Positions 24,041 through 39,254 are shown, counted from the first letter of the stretch. The stretch is 64,000 nt of DNA from Arthrobotrys musiformis (GCA_036971715.1 JAVHJL010000003.1:3100001-3164000); one strand, 5' to 3'. Notes: generated by a model not told the origin, from the sequence alone. Translations and numbers: made by a program.

Positions 24041-25455
24041 TACAAACCAAACGTTATGATACGATACCCCCCCTCTTTTAAGCCTTGAAAAAAGTTTACC
24101 CTGAGCGAGCGAGCGAGCGATATCGATACCGCAACCTACAAAAACACATTACCAGCTACGAAATATTTTATTCAATAATCTATAATATCCAAAAAAAAAT
24201 TAAGAAAATCAATCAGCACCAAATCCGACGACACGCGTACACACCACCACACACACACACACATGCCCCACGCGATTTGCATTTTTCTTCCTCGCATTCA
24301 CCTCGAATCCGCTCTCTCAAACGGGGAAGAAACCCGGAGTTCTGGTTTTTCCTTTTTTTTACTATCCTGTCCTTTCCTAGGTCCTTTTTTTTATCAGTCT
24401 GGTTTTAAGCATAGCCACATACAGCGGTTGTTCTTGGGTTGTTCTATTGCTTCTTTGTATTGTCTATTGTCTAATGTCCCTTATGAAGCCATTACTTCCT
24501 TGCTGCATGGCCAAAAAAATGTGTATATATAGATTTTTTACGGGAAACGACTTCGATTGATCCAGTTCAATCGAAGGGTAAGGTAAGTTTCTTAGTTTCC
24601 CCTATAGTATTTTTTATTTTATTTTATTTGGGGAGTGCATTTGGGGGGCGGTACATACGGTAATGGTTTAGTTTTAGTTGTTTTTTTATTGAATATACGA
24701 TGTTACCTTGTGGTTATGCAAGGTGAAGGGGGGAGATCCACTATTTAATTGGGATTCTTGAGAATTTGTAGTTTATTGAGGCGTGATGTTGCAATTGGGC
24801 TGTTTTAGTCTTCCCGGATGGATGTATTATAGCTCCTCGGCGGAACTTAACTTCAGAATTTAAAATCATGATATCATCGAATACTCATTCAAACATTGTC
24901 TTTGGTAAAAAGAAAGGGCTGTATTCAACATAATAAAACAAAAAACAGAATCACCCATTTTTAATTCCCACGCCGCTTCGCAGTCGTTTTCCCCTCGTAT
25001 TCATTATTAATATATTACACAGACTTTTTCTCCCCTAGGGGGTCTTCATGACTTCGTAACGGTAAAAATAAATAAAAAAAGACAAGCTCGCAGAAAAAAA
25101 AGGGGAAAAATCGCATGTAGTAAAAAAAATCAAAAACCTTCCTTGCTCCCACTAAACATGTAAAGAAACATTTCTTTTTCGGTTTTTCTTCTCGGAGTAT
25201 TTTTTTTTTTGTGTATCTTATTTCCAGCGCTAATGTTCAAAATAATACCGTATTGCTTTTTCAAGTTGCATTCTTTTTCTTTCAAAAGATTTTTGGAAGA
25301 GAAATGGTCTCATGCGGGTCGGGGTTGCATACCCCACTCACTCAACCCGCTGCCTCTACTCATCTATGTTAAAAAGAAAATGCACCGGCCGTTCTCGTCG
25401 TCTTCTTTTGCCGTTCGTTCCTGGGTTGGACCGTCATGCAAGCTGCAGGTACGGT
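24041..25455. other. Convergent 3' spacer, T-rich
   Basis: Between the convergent Kre6-like and AVL9 genes. It has an (AC)n run at 24238-24262, repeated AGCG units near 24105-24118, and many T tracts. No gene seen. Confidence 0.55.
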
Positions 25456-28400
25456 CTACTGAACGGTGGTAGTAACCGCAGGTGTAGTCGCAACAGGACT
25501 AGCGGCACCAACAACCGGGGTGTCCGGAATCGTAGCAACTGGCGTCTTCGGGACCGGAGTAGTAGCATCAGTCTCCGGGGCGGAGGTGACCGGTGTCTTC
25601 GGGACCGGCGTGGACGGAACCTCCACTTCCACATCCTTCTTCTTCTCAACCGCCCCCACCTCCACAAAACTCATCTCGCCGCCTTCCACCTTCCTATCGA
25701 CTATATCCCCCTCAACGGTATCAGGAACACTCTCCATCTCCACCACCGTAGTAGTAGCACTGATACTGCCCCCGCCAACATTCCCAGCTTGACTCCCAGT
25801 CTCATCCTCATTATTCGTAGCTTTCGTCTTCCCCGTGCCCGCACTACCGATAGTATCGATCGAACGTCTCGACGAATCCAAATTCCTCACATCAACCATC
25901 TCCAACCCGTCGAACGAGTTGATACTCTTACGGCTCCTCGTGCTCCCGTTCGATAGTTGTACGTACTCCTCCTCCGGCTGCGTTTGCGATGACAAAACCG
26001 ATGCGGTGGGTGATTTGGTACCCTGCGTCTCCTGCTGCGGTGCAGATGTGAACGCCTTACGACGCTTCTCCCCAGCCCATGTCGCCCACGACGAAAAGTA
26101 CGAGCTGGCGCGGGATGGGATCGTTGTCTGGTTTTGCGGCTCCTTGTCCTTGGCCGTAGTATCTGGTGGTAAGGGGCCTATAGTTCATCCGCAAAAAAAC
26201 TCTCAATTAGTTCCGCCACCTCTTTAACCCCCATGACTGCGGTGATATCGAATACGTACTCGGCGTGGGACTGGGGTCGTTAAGACTGCTAACATCCGTC
26301 CTGATGGATCCGGGACGGCTAGCCCTCAACCGCTGTTCTTCATGCGCCGCGAGTTCGGCGTTCAATCGCTCCATTTCCTCCAGCTGTTTCGCCGCCGCGT
26401 CTCTTTCCTTCCTGGCCTTTTCGATATCCGCCCAAAGCGTATTTATGGCGGTGGAAACCTTGCGTGAGCCAGTAGCAAACGTTTGGGTAACTGCCGCGCG
26501 CCCGGCTGCGACCTTCTCGTTGATCTTGAGTTCTGCCATTTGTCTGGAAAGAAGGAAAGAAAAAGGTTGAAAGAGAGAGATTGTGTGAGCGAGGGTGTAT
26601 TAAGGGAGGAATGATTGGAGAAAGGTTGATGGGAAGGTGACTAACTGGTTAATTCTTCTCGTGAGATCCTCGTACGCGCGTGCGCCCGCGTAGACGTGGC
26701 GCGGAGGGATAACATCGAAAATATTATCCTCTAAATTCGACAAGTTAGCGCCTATACACACATAAAGAGGAGAAAGGCGGCAGCTCATACCGGTGAACTT
26801 CTCAAAGATCCGATAATTCTCCGTCGTCTTCCAGTGATGCACCCAATCGACCCCAAAGTCAGCGGACGGATCCCCGTCCACCTCCGCGAGAAGGATAGCA
26901 TCGTCCGCATGTCGCTCGACATACGTCGAATACTTGACCGAGGACAGCAAAGCCAGAATGTACTCCTCGAACTGCATACGAATAAAGTCCTCGCTCCCGG
27001 TGAACGCCATAGTTTTCGGTCGGGATGGATCGTTCTCATCCCAAGAGTCAACTACCGTTTGTGTCAGACTGTTTATCCATCTTTTGTCCGCAGCCGTTAG
27101 TGTAAGCGCGGCTCTTAGAGATGACGATGTGATATTTAACGATAAATCATCAAGCTGCGTTTCTCCGTTAGCGTGCCTTTAAAAATGTAGTATATTTCGC
27201 GGGAGAAAGGTATTCTTACATTGACAATGATATCGGAATAGCGGTCCTTTTGCTGTAGTAGTAACGAATTCGTAGATCCGACAATGTATGATTTCGTATG
27301 CTGGTCAGCCAGCATATCCAGCTGCTGCAACGGTGTATAAGGCCCAAATAAGCTGCCCTATAGCTCCTCTCAAAAAATCAGCATCTCCCCATATATACGG
27401 TTATAGAATTCACCCATGGAGAGAAAACCTCCCCATACCTTTCCGAATATCTGCAGGGGACACCCCATATACGCCAACAGCGAATGCCGGTCACTAGTCT
27501 TCAAATCCACCGCCTTCTCTCGCGTTTCTTCATAATCATTTAACTCCGGATCGCTAGCATCCTGTAACTTTTCCAAAAGCCCCGGTATCAGCGATACCAG
27601 TGCGAACTGCGTCATACACAGCTTCTCACACGATTTCGAGCTGAAGAACAGCATTTTCGGCTGCAACAGGGCGCATTTGAACAGAACGAGGGCATTGTGA
27701 CGGAATCTATAGATGAACTCGCGGAGTGAGAGACCTAGTATCATGTCTGTATTAGAGTGTTAACAATGGATTCTTGGTTTCGAAGTAGTGGCGTACCGAG
27801 ATAGGTCTCACGATCAAATCCGTCTTCTCGTTCACATATCGATCTGACGAGGCTTTCTCTGAATTTCTACGAGCACGGACTACGTTAGCAAACTGTCTTC
27901 GATATAAAAGGGGGAGAGAGGAATGTATGCACCTTTATGATTTCGATATCATCGAAATTCCTTCATCAGACCGTCAAATGTCAGCCAAGCTCGTCCAGAA
28001 GCCAGCATGGGAAACGCCCTCCATCCACCTCCCACACCCCTCCAGGCCAAAAACCTACCTCTGTGCAAACCAAGCACTGGTGACCATAACCAACTGCTCC
28101 CTCAGATGTCCAAAATACACAGGACTATCGGTAATAACCACCACCGCCTTCTGAACCGTCGATCGAGTAACCTCTGCGCTTCTTTCCTTCAACAACCTCG
28201 AATCCAACTGCATCGTACACGATATCCCAAACAACGAACTCGCCGGCCGATCCCCCCTCGGTTCGCGCTTGAGCGTAAAGTAGCTGAAATCCTGCTCGAA
28301 GCTGTGTGATCCATCGCAAAGGGCCATGAACGGGAAAAACGGCCATTCCGAATCGGTGCAGACGTCGTCGAGGTCTTCATCGCCGCCGAACCAGTGTTCT

Positions 28401-28626
28401 ACATCCGGACCTCTGAAAGGCCCCCCCCAATCCAGAGTTAGTCACTCATTGTCAAAGACCCCACCGATTCGGGCTTAACTATCGAAAGGGTAGGTGTATG
28501 CGGGGAGAGGGAACTTTTTTTTTCCTTTCAGGGTGTTGTTGGAAGGGAGATTTCGACGTACTTTGCATGGTGGAAGCCAACGATGGATACAATTGGCGGG
28601 AAGGGCCTTTGCCTTGGTTTCGTCAT
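25456..28626 (-). CDS. AVL9: AVL9-type late secretory pathway protein (DENN-related)
   Basis: Ten exons close in frame: 28626-28562, 28412-28059, 27960-27933, 27866-27797, 27734-27439, 27357-27220, 27154-26791, 26751-26646, 26543-26260, 26177-25456; 808 residues. The N-terminal third has IVSIVGFHHAKGPDVEHWF and WPFFPFMALCDGSHSFEQDFSYFTL; then SLREFIYRFRHNALVLFK; then LFGPYTPLQQLD and YIVGSTNSLLLQQKD; then EDFIRMQFEEYILALLS and VDWVHHWKTTENYRIF. These blocks appear in the order known for Avl9, which acts with Rab GTPases in exocytic transport from the Golgi. Residues 475-530 form a helical region. The last exon is a disordered Ser/Thr/Pro-rich tail with repeated TPVPKTPV units. Exon 3 is 28 nt. 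Fungal Avl9 proteins vary most in this tail. Start MTKPRQRPFPP is chosen because the family fold starts directly after it. Confidence 0.88.
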
Positions 28627-30926
28627 GATCGAGGAGAAGGAGGGGGTTGTGAAGTAAGGAGGGGGGGCCGTGTCTCCGTCAGACTCAAGATCCCGATAGC
28701 TGGGTTGACTTCTGGCAAGGGTCCGAAGGGGGAGTGAATGAATCTATGACGAAAGCTGGAGAAGGCAAACGGCCGGGGTGGATGGGGGTTAAAAAAGGTT
28801 GAGGAGGTAGGTTCCCAGTCCGTTCGAAGCGAGGGAAGGATAATAGGGTTTCTCGGCAGTCCCAAGAAAAAGGGTTTCAAAAGGAAAAGGCTGGAGGGCT
28901 GACTAAATGGCGGTGTGGGAGGTAACCATCGAATTGAGTCGGGACCTTATGAAGTGGTGATATTGGAGTGCCGTTGACACCACCACCACACCCGCTCGCA
29001 CTCGATCGTAGCACTTGGAGCTGCGGTTCTCCTTCCTGTTTTCCCCCAGCCGAGATGACTGTAAGGTGTGGAATGATCGTTTCGGTGGCAATGATGTCGG
29101 TTTTTGGTAGGATCGGTCTATCCACCGTTGATGTTCGGAGGGTTTAACTGAGGGATCCGTTTAGCCAGTTGGCGACAGCTCGTGGTGTTGGCTGTTGGCT
29201 GTCTGTCTGTCTGTCTGTCGGCTGTCCGTCTGTCTGTCTGTCTGTCTGTCGTCTAATCAGTCCGGGGGAAACCTTTACTATGCAAACCCCTGCAACAGAA
29301 CAGGCAGCTTCAAAAGACATGCAGAGAAAATTCGAAAGAAAAAAAAGGGGAACAGAAACAGGAAGCTGGACTGACTTGATGCGGAATGCTTGGATTTCGC
29401 TGTTATATTGCAACAACAGGATTCGGAATTCGGGGAGGTTCACGAAACATACCAAGGCGACTAAAGACGCAGGTCAATCGGTACTTCCTTACCAAGTACT
29501 CAGTATATAGCTAGCGCAGTTGGAAGGAGCATAACTCCCGATGCGATCACGAAATGCTAAATTAGTGATGAACCACAGGTCATTGCGGGAACGCCACCAA
29601 ACACCGTCTAAGGCAAACTAGCCGGTACCTCGACCTCTGCTCCAATCCTAAATCTTTCGCATTTGCATCCAGTTCTGCTAGTATTGTATACTTAGTAGTA
29701 TACCGTCGAGTACCACTTCGATGCAGGGATCATTCCATCGAAGCAAACCCAAATGTTTCGAAACAAAATTCCAACACCCTTTCGCCAACATATTGCGTTG
29801 GTTCATCTCCCACCAGGTAATTTTGATATAAATCACCACCCCGACGTCGGTTCTCTACCAGCTTGAGATCATAAGTACCTAAGTACTTAAGTATACAACA
29901 TGATATCATCAACCGTCTTCGTACCCCCCGTCTCAGCCGAATTCATGAACCCAGCGACGCAACCTCGCTCGCATCATCCCGATGTCTTGAAGTCTAACCA
30001 TAACTTTAATCCCCAAAGTATCCTCGATTCCTTCCATTCCGTTAATTATAATTATATTCCATTCATTCCTCGAGTCTTCATAGAAGCCTACTACAGTGCC
30101 AAGGTATCAATGCTAATCCCTAAACTCGTGAAAATTACATTATATTCACAAAGGACCGGTAGCCGCTAGAAAGGCCCCAAGTCCCATGCAAAGGTATAAC
30201 ATACAATCCCACACCAAGAGGAGAAAGATCATCTCACACCACCCCATTCTACATATATATAACCCAAAAGGCTACTTGATTATTATATTTTAAAAAAATA
30301 CACACAATCTACCCATGCAACCAAGAACCCATCCGAGGCTACTATAAAAAGGGTCCAAAACATAACCACCCACCCAATACCGACATCTCATAAAGCAGCA
30401 TCGGAGCTCAAAGTATATTTTTTTGTTCCTTTTTCTGATCCGATTTCGATCAAAATGGATATCATTGAAAAAACAACCAAAATTCCACAAAGGGGAGTTA
30501 CAAGAAGGAAAAACTCAATTATACACAAACGACCAAGGGAACAAAAGAGGAGTTTTTAAAAGTACGAATCATCAAATCCGAATAAATCCCCCAAGTCCCC
30601 CGTCACTATCTCTGAAAAACGACGGGGCTCAAGAGGGGATAAAAAGTGAAGTGAAGTTGGAAAAAGAAGTAGTTGTAAAAAAAGAAGGCAAAAATGGAAG
30701 ATTTTCTCATTTGTTGGCTCTCGTGTGTCTGGCTGTCTGCATTATTTCATTTCCAGTTAAAAGAGAAACAGAAAAACAGGTAGGAAAAGATATGCTCATC
30801 GAATCTTTTGGGGGTAATAATAAAAAAACGCCTTTTATGTCTCGTTTTCTTTCTGTCAATGCCTGTTTCTTTGTCGTTATGATTGATAGTACCTGGTATT
30901 ACTTTGTTCGACTTTTCCCCTCTCAT
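28627..30926. other. Intergenic region upstream of AVL9 and downstream of HOG1
   Basis: The AVL9 promoter lies at the left end. A CTGT microsatellite is at 29199-29253 and an AAGTACCTAAGTACTTAAG block at 29873-29892. 30290-30900 is A-rich and gives a lysine-rich plus-strand frame without any family match. No gene recognised. Confidence 0.5.
29199..29253. repeat. (CTGT)n tetranucleotide microsatellite
   Basis: About thirteen CTGT units interrupted once by GGCTGTCCG near 29220. Open frames on both strands across it are repeat artefacts. Confidence 0.85.
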
Positions 30927-32682
<1,756 letters not shown>

Positions 32683-35600
32683 TTTGAAGGGATTCGTATG
32701 GTGGATACGGGTGGTCTGGAAGGTTACGGAGGGAGATGGAGAGGAGGAGGAGGAGCAGAAGCGGGAGAGGCGGGGTGAGGGAGCTGAGCTATTGAGCTGT
32801 TCTGAGTGAGCTGTGCTGTTCTGCTGTTCTGTGCTGTGGGAGTGTTTGACGCTGAGAAGAGAAGAAGGGAGGGGTTTTTGTTAGCGGTGTTTTGGCTGGA
32901 GATCGATATTAAACAGGATCATTGCAAGATAACGGCAGCGTTTGCAACCAAATGACAATTCGGGGAGATCAATGCTTACTTGCTCTCTCTCCGGTAGAAT
33001 ACAGAATCGAATCTGGCCCGCAGGAGGCTCGGGAAACGGATTGATGGGTGTTTGGTAGTTGAAATTTGCTTCGAACAGGTAGCTTTTTAAGTTTAAGTTG
33101 GGTTGCGTTAGGTTTGAATCGAATCCAGGCCGGTCTAGCTCCTAAGGACTCAGCTATCTGCTAGTGAGAAGGCGGCGGCGGGTGGATCGTTCTCGAAGTG
33201 TGTCGACAGCGGTTTGATTAGAAGAGATTAGAAAATAGATTACAGAGACACCAATTCCTTCTCGGCGACAGTGCAGCGGGATGCGGTATAATATAGTCTA
33301 GTGTTCTGTATTATATTGAAACTGGAAACGGAGGAAATATTGGCTTTTGAGCTGGCTGCAACCAAAGCCGGGTCTCGGGACTACAATATCAATCCAAATT
33401 CTAAACAGGAATTCTAAGATGAAAGAGAGGAAGGAAAAGAGAGAGAATTGGGTGGCCGGGTCTCAATTCTGAATCGATCGAAGGAATATGAGGAATGTGT
33501 CCACGCAAGCAGCCGGATCGAACGACAACTTATATTATAACTATAGTACTAGAAGGACCGGTGTATATTGTATAGGTCTCGGTGTATGGACGATTGAAGA
33601 CTCGGTGGCCTTGGCCGTGATCATATACTTATAACTGCACGACCACGACGATATCGATGATCCCTTCTTTGAATTAATATTCTGTATCAAGGTTTTCCTC
33701 TGGCAACCTAATATAAGCTAGCTACGAGGTTAATTATAACTGAACAGGAAAGAGCCCTGTCCGCCCGCTCCAAAGCTGACCTCGATCTCCACCGCAAAGT
33801 CTGATGGATAAAACAAAATAACTAATCACGATACGCTCCACGTGAAGCCCAATGCGTCCAAGTGCGTCCAAGTTGCTTCCCAGCCCTGGTTTCCCTCCCT
33901 CCATCGATGACGTCGTGGCGTTTTTTTTTTTTTAAACCATCCTTGTCGTGTCCCCGCGGCCGGGGCTGGGTCTGGGCGTCCAAACCTGCAAACATGCAAC
34001 AGCATGCAACAGTGCAGCTAAAATATATTACACTATATAGTGCTATATACGTGGAGATGCATTCGATTGGACCTCAACCGGAGTCCAGGTTTCTCCGCAT
34101 GATCCTCCCTGTCCTAATTAAGATCCTGTAACTGGAAGCTTGTCCTCGAATCCAAAGCTAGGCCCAGGTATGGAGCATGTAGCTCCCTCGCGCCGCATAA
34201 ACCACCAAACCGTTTGAGCTCTTCCTCCCCCCGCGCGAATCGAACGAAAAGCCCAGGTATCGAAATATCGAGATACAAAACTACGTCACACGCCGTCACA
34301 GAACCCCCCAGTTGCAGGTGCAGGTTCAATGCACGGAATGCATTACATAAGTTAATTTTTTTCAAGGAATGTTTGGCGATGCCCTGTTCCTTTCGAATCT
34401 TCTTTCGGGTGTGTCAAAAAATAATACAACAGCGCCAACTCTCTTTCCTGCCGTTGAGACAAAGCCTAGACTATACGTATCGAGCTTAAGTCCCTATTTA
34501 ACCTCAAATCTTATCCCTGACCCGCTTGGGTAGACATTTTTCTTTCTTTCCGAGTATTCTCTTTTTTAAGGCTCCTCTATTGTCTCGTACCCAGGCTACT
34601 CTATTTTATATGCTCTTTGAGGGCGGATTGTCGGATCCAAATTTGAACTATGCATTATAATTATAACGTATATGACGGAGCGTCGCAATCCTGATTCCCT
34701 CACCAGAACCACGGTCACACGACACCGCGCTCAATATCATATCAAATTTCGAACCCATAACCCAGGCCTAAATCGACCATATAGAACAACGCTACAAGCA
34801 ATTAACAAAGAAGTTAACTAGGGAATCGCAAAGAAGTGCTTACGCCTGAATCCAGATATCTTAATCCGAACCCATACTCTTGACAACATCCGCCCCTAAC
34901 CAAAACCACGGCAAATCATCGTAGTAATCTCTACCGCCCCAAAGTCTTAAGCTCTAGACCCGGAATACATAAGCCCGAGTATTGTATTAATATATTCTTA
35001 GAGTAATATAACAATATCAGGTTTAATTTCTCTGCGCGTGTATGTTCCTCTGCGCACGAAACTTATAAACCAAAACTGTATACGTATTGCTCAATTAATC
35101 TGTCTCTTGTAATTAAAAAGAAATAGAAATAAGTAAAAGTAAAAATAAGTAATTCCTCAAGCCAAGTACCCAGCGTAAAAGCCCAAATCACCTTCATTCG
35201 AGAAAAACATTTATCGCGAATAACCAAAGGAAGGAACAAAAGAACCCTCAAACCTCAAGCACCCCCACTTATAAATTTTATAAAAAAACACCCAGACGTC
35301 AACATTTAAAACAAATCATTCCCAAAAAAAAAAACAAAAAGAGCCTCAACTAAGACCATCTGCATCCGCCCATACCACATTCGTCCCCCAAGCCAAAGAC
35401 ACCCACGCTGATCCACGCAGCTTAACACGCACGGCATGCCAGCCGACTGGCTACCCTACCACAAACCCACCCATGTGCTTCGCAGATCCGCAGATCGATC
35501 AATGCACCTGTCGGTTTCTAGAAAATCCAAAAAGAAGGGTAGACACCCGTGGCACATAATGTGGTACGTGCGGTGGTGCGTGGCGCCCAAGCACTGGGAG

Positions 35601-36936
35601 AGCTAGAGCACGGTTATATACTCATATACCCCTGCGGCTGTAACAGTACTTCCATGGATCTAGGGAGTGCAGCTACAAAATCGACTACATAGAAGGAAAA
35701 ATACACTGTGGAGCACATGATAAGGATTTAATTATCTGGTTAGATGGTCATTACTACTATATCATACGTAGTCCCTTAAGACCTTCTCTCCCAATATGCT
35801 GCATTAATGCACCTGCCCCACCGATTCACAGTACTAGTACAACCGGGATAAAGCCCTTGAATTACCAGTTGACATCAAGGTGAGTCTACTACATCTCATC
35901 TCTCGAAGCAGTCCAATACAATATATGTAGGTAATCGTCAGAAAACCTAACAAAGCCTTAGAAACCGATCGTATAAAATATACTGCATACCTATTATGAC
36001 ATTATACCAAATCCACTAGTCAAACCGCTTCGCATTTGATTAGCATATAAATTCCCGAAAATCCAAATAAAAAGACGCCCAGCAATATCCCGTTTCCGTT
36101 GTGCGACCTCCCCACTCTACAACAGCCTTGATGGCTTCAAGTTTCAAATCCGGGCACAATTTTCGCGCGGCCGCGAAAAGTCTCTTTCGTCCAGACTCTT
36201 TTCCGTCTTCTTGGAGGTGAGTTTTGGACAACTGCTCGTCCGACAGCGCTATACCTAGGGCGAGCGCTCCACCCCTTCGATAACCCATTTGCCCTAGGAG
36301 CACCGCCCTCCCGTACCTTCGTACTCGGTAAGAACCAACCAGTATCCTTCATCAATTTTATCATTGCCTCCGTCCTCATCAGGATTCTTCCCGTCGTCTT
36401 GATCTCCCTTCTCATATTTTTCTTTCTTCTCCCCCTTTCCTTTCATCTTCTATCGTCGCCCTTTTGCTCATCAAAAATTTCCGATCCCAATCATCATCAT
36501 CTTCTTCTTTTTTGTCATCATCGCCTCCTTCATCATCACTGCTATTGTCGTAGTTCCCATCATCGCTATCGTTATTATTCTCGTCATCGTTCTCGTCATC
36601 GTTGTCCCCTCTATTGTTGCCGTCATCATTGCCTTCATCTCCGTTGTATTATTCTTCTTCTTTGTCATCTTCGTTGCCTTCGTTGCCTTCGTTGCCTTCA
36701 TCATCTTCTTCTTCAGTTTCGTCGTACCAATCATCATCATCATCATAAGATTAATCTCTCTGCCTATCATTATTTCGTAGTCGACGCCAGTAAAGCCGGT
36801 GGCAGCGGTGGCGACGACGATGCAGAAGGCGAGAAAACATGTACGATAGAAGGGCAAAGGGTACGATAGTATGAGGGCAAAAACCAACACTCATACTGTC
36901 GTATTGTTCTCGTCGTTTTCGAACACGACTATATCG
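32683..36936. other. Intergenic region upstream of HOG1
   Basis: HOG1 promoter at the left end, with GGAGGAGGAGG and CTGTTCTG repeats at 32730-32840. 33500-36000 is AT-rich with no recognisable frame. 36490-36749 is a (TCATCT)-like trinucleotide tract whose long Met/Lys-rich and His-rich frames are artefacts. I see no gene. Confidence 0.5.
36490..36749. repeat. Degenerate TCA/TCT/TCG trinucleotide tract
   Basis: About 260 bp of imperfect CATCAT, CTTCTT and GTCATCGTTCTCG units. The strand asymmetry (pyrimidine-rich on plus) keeps several frames open on both strands. No protein family is suggested. Confidence 0.75.
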
Positions 36937-38241
36937 TTACCGGGTTCCGAACTGCGTGTTATCAGATGGGAGGAAGGAACCTATCTCTAGCCATGGACTA
37001 GGTCGACCACGCACAGTCTCTTTGCTGAGAATATCATCAGACGCAGCCCAAAAATGTCCGTGGGAGACAACCGCAACCCCATAGCCCCTTTGGCGGGGTG
37101 TTATCACTGCAGAGACAGTAACACGCTCCATATTGACCCCATCTCGAAAACGTTTCCCAAGATTTGCGTCCACACTCAGAAATGGGTGCTTGTCCTGACA
37201 TTCTTCGCAAGCCAGCACTAAGTCCATTCGGGAGTCCAGTGATCAGTTCCTCAGTCATAGCATAACAGCCCTCAATATCCTCGGGCCCGCCTAGGTCCAA
37301 GGAGATTATCCGGATCCCTTTTGAATTTCAAATCTTCTGCTCTTCTGTACCTAATATCTGGGTAGAATTCCAATCGCGGAAGATTATGGACCCACCCGTG
37401 GGAGGCGGTTATCCCGTCTCTTGCAAGACTATGTTTGGTTAGATATCATCCGAAGAATTTAAAGAGGAGATATTGGAACGCACGCACAAGTTGGTTTTGG
37501 CACTGGTGTTCTAACTGCCTACTAGCTGGAGTAGCAGATTTCTTTGATATTCTCGAAATTATCCATCACCCCCGTAAGCCTTTATGGAATGGGGGTCGTA
37601 TTTTGGCAGATGTTCTGATAGCTCCGGCTAGGATAATATATACGTAGTAGCCAATAGGTTTTAGTTTTAGGAAGGTCGCTTCTGTAGACATGATGGTTAG
37701 CTAACTTGCGCTGGGGTATATCTACTTTGACGAACATCACAAACCTTTCTGATAAACCAGCAGGACCATGTTCACGGGGGCCACCCGGTCTAACGTCTCG
37801 ATGGAAGCAGCATGACCTCTTATTCGCAGTGTTTCTAGTCCACACTTTTCTTTTCGTTGGATATTTCCTGCGAAACATTATTGTGGGTGATATGGTGGGC
37901 TATATCGTAGTTAGTTTCATATGTAAAGGGAAGGTTGTGTCTTGTAGGTAGGTACTGAGCTACAACCGTTTCGGTCGTTTCCAAGGTTACTTGTACGATC
38001 TCAAGCCATGTAATTTTGAACACCCAATTGTTGGCATAACCCATTGCAGTTTGCATAAGCAAAAGGTGTCGAAGCACCCTCGCGAGGGTGCCGTGTTGGT
38101 CCAATAAGAAAACCTGTGTTTCCACAGATTATCCCTTCCCTTTGAAAGGATCAATAACCCGATGGAAGCATCGTGATCGAGGGTTGGATCTCTCAACATA
38201 TCATTGGGTTGACTACCGAGGGATTGGAAGGCTGCCCTCAT
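36937..38241 (-). pseudogene. Possible decayed or badly split gene of unknown family
   Basis: On the minus strand several non-repetitive, protein-like segments follow one another in changing frames. An ATG frame from 38241 starts MRAAFQSLGSQPNDMLRD. A segment near 38100-37985 includes LARVLRHLLLMQTAMGYANN. One near 37860-37740 includes CGLETLRIRGHAASIETL. One at 37538-37310 includes LEFYPDIRYRRAEDLKFKRD after an in-frame TGA near 37447. One at 37310-37230 includes GGPEDIEGCYAMTEELI, and a final ATG frame is 37227-36937 (MDLVLACEECQDKH). Frame changes are not all explained by introns with good splice sites. I read it as a degenerate gene, or a lineage-specific gene whose introns I failed to resolve. 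No function can be named. Confidence 0.3.
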
Positions 38242-38324
38242 AACCGGGGGGAGGATCTAGGAACAAGGATAAGTAAGATATTGATGAGCATGCATGTAAG
38301 GAGGCAACCCAAGACTAGTCAGGA

Positions 38325-38620
38325 GGATGCATGTAGGTACCTAGGTTAGGTACTTAGTTAAGTACTTAGGTAAGTTTACCTTCATCCTTATCCTTCTTGA
38401 TTTTATCCTTCTCAACGCCGGCCAAAACACCAGACATAAACTCTTCGTAGCCCCCTTTTCCGTCTTTCCACCACCATTCTGGTGTCTCTTCCTCGTCGGC
38501 CTTCTTCAGGCTCTGCTAAGTACTTACCTAGTAGGTACCTAGGTAGGTACCTAGGTAGGTAGGTAGGTACCTAGGTAGGTAGGTAAGTGGTAGGAGGTAG
38601 GTACCGACCTAGGTAGATGT
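38325..38620. repeat. TAGGTACCTAGGTA palindromic repeat block
   Basis: Two sub-blocks (38331-38382 and 38515-38620) are made of TAGGTA, GTACCTAGGTA and AAGTACTTAG units. The units are self-complementary or nearly so. Shorter copies occur near 14510, 14835, 17780, 29480, 29875 and 48780, so this is a dispersed motif of the genome rather than a single satellite. Confidence 0.8.
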
Positions 38621-39254
38621 GCGGAAGGTGGAGGATGATGTAGAGGTGAGAGAGAGAGGTGCGTGTCGCATTCCCCCCCTCAGGACTACCTATTTATATA
38701 TAAAATATTTTGGTCGGAGCGTACCCTCATATTTGTGGCGACATTATTATTGTCGTTGTTGTCGTTGTTGTTTTTGTTTGATTATTGAAGGGATTTATAT
38801 AAGGTAGTGATTGATTTTAGACTGCTCGGGTCGATGGATGCTCTGCAGCTCTGCTATACCCAGATATTCCTTCCAAATTCAATAAAGAGAGTTCACGCTC
38901 ATTCCGCAACCTACTAAGTACTCTATCAAACCGTATTCACACACTATATACCTATACTATCATTGATACCACCACTAGCTGCTTCTTCTGTATCTTCCCA
39001 CTTCTTCTATGCTGGCCTGGATATTTCTTGGACAGATGCATACGGATACATCTAGAATCTCGACCAGACTTCATCAATCGGCTTACAAACTCTCTCCTCG
39101 ATGCTTCTTAATCACAATCTAGCTATAACAATTCCAATAGTCCATTCCTTCCAACTTGTTTTAACCAAACGAAGCCCTCCCATGGCCAATGTCTCCTTTT
39201 TGCACCCCAGAAAGCTCATCTTACATACAATTTTAAGTGACTCCTGGTGGTAGC
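38621..39254. other. Intergenic spacer
   Basis: AT-rich with a GTTGTCGTTGTTG run at 38750-38775. It contains the 3' region of the gene ending at 39255. No gene seen. Confidence 0.5.

Noticed and set aside
36471..36890. Met/Lys/Thr-rich minus-strand frame and His/Arg-rich plus-strand frame
   Set aside because: Both are products of a TCATCT trinucleotide tract that keeps several frames open.
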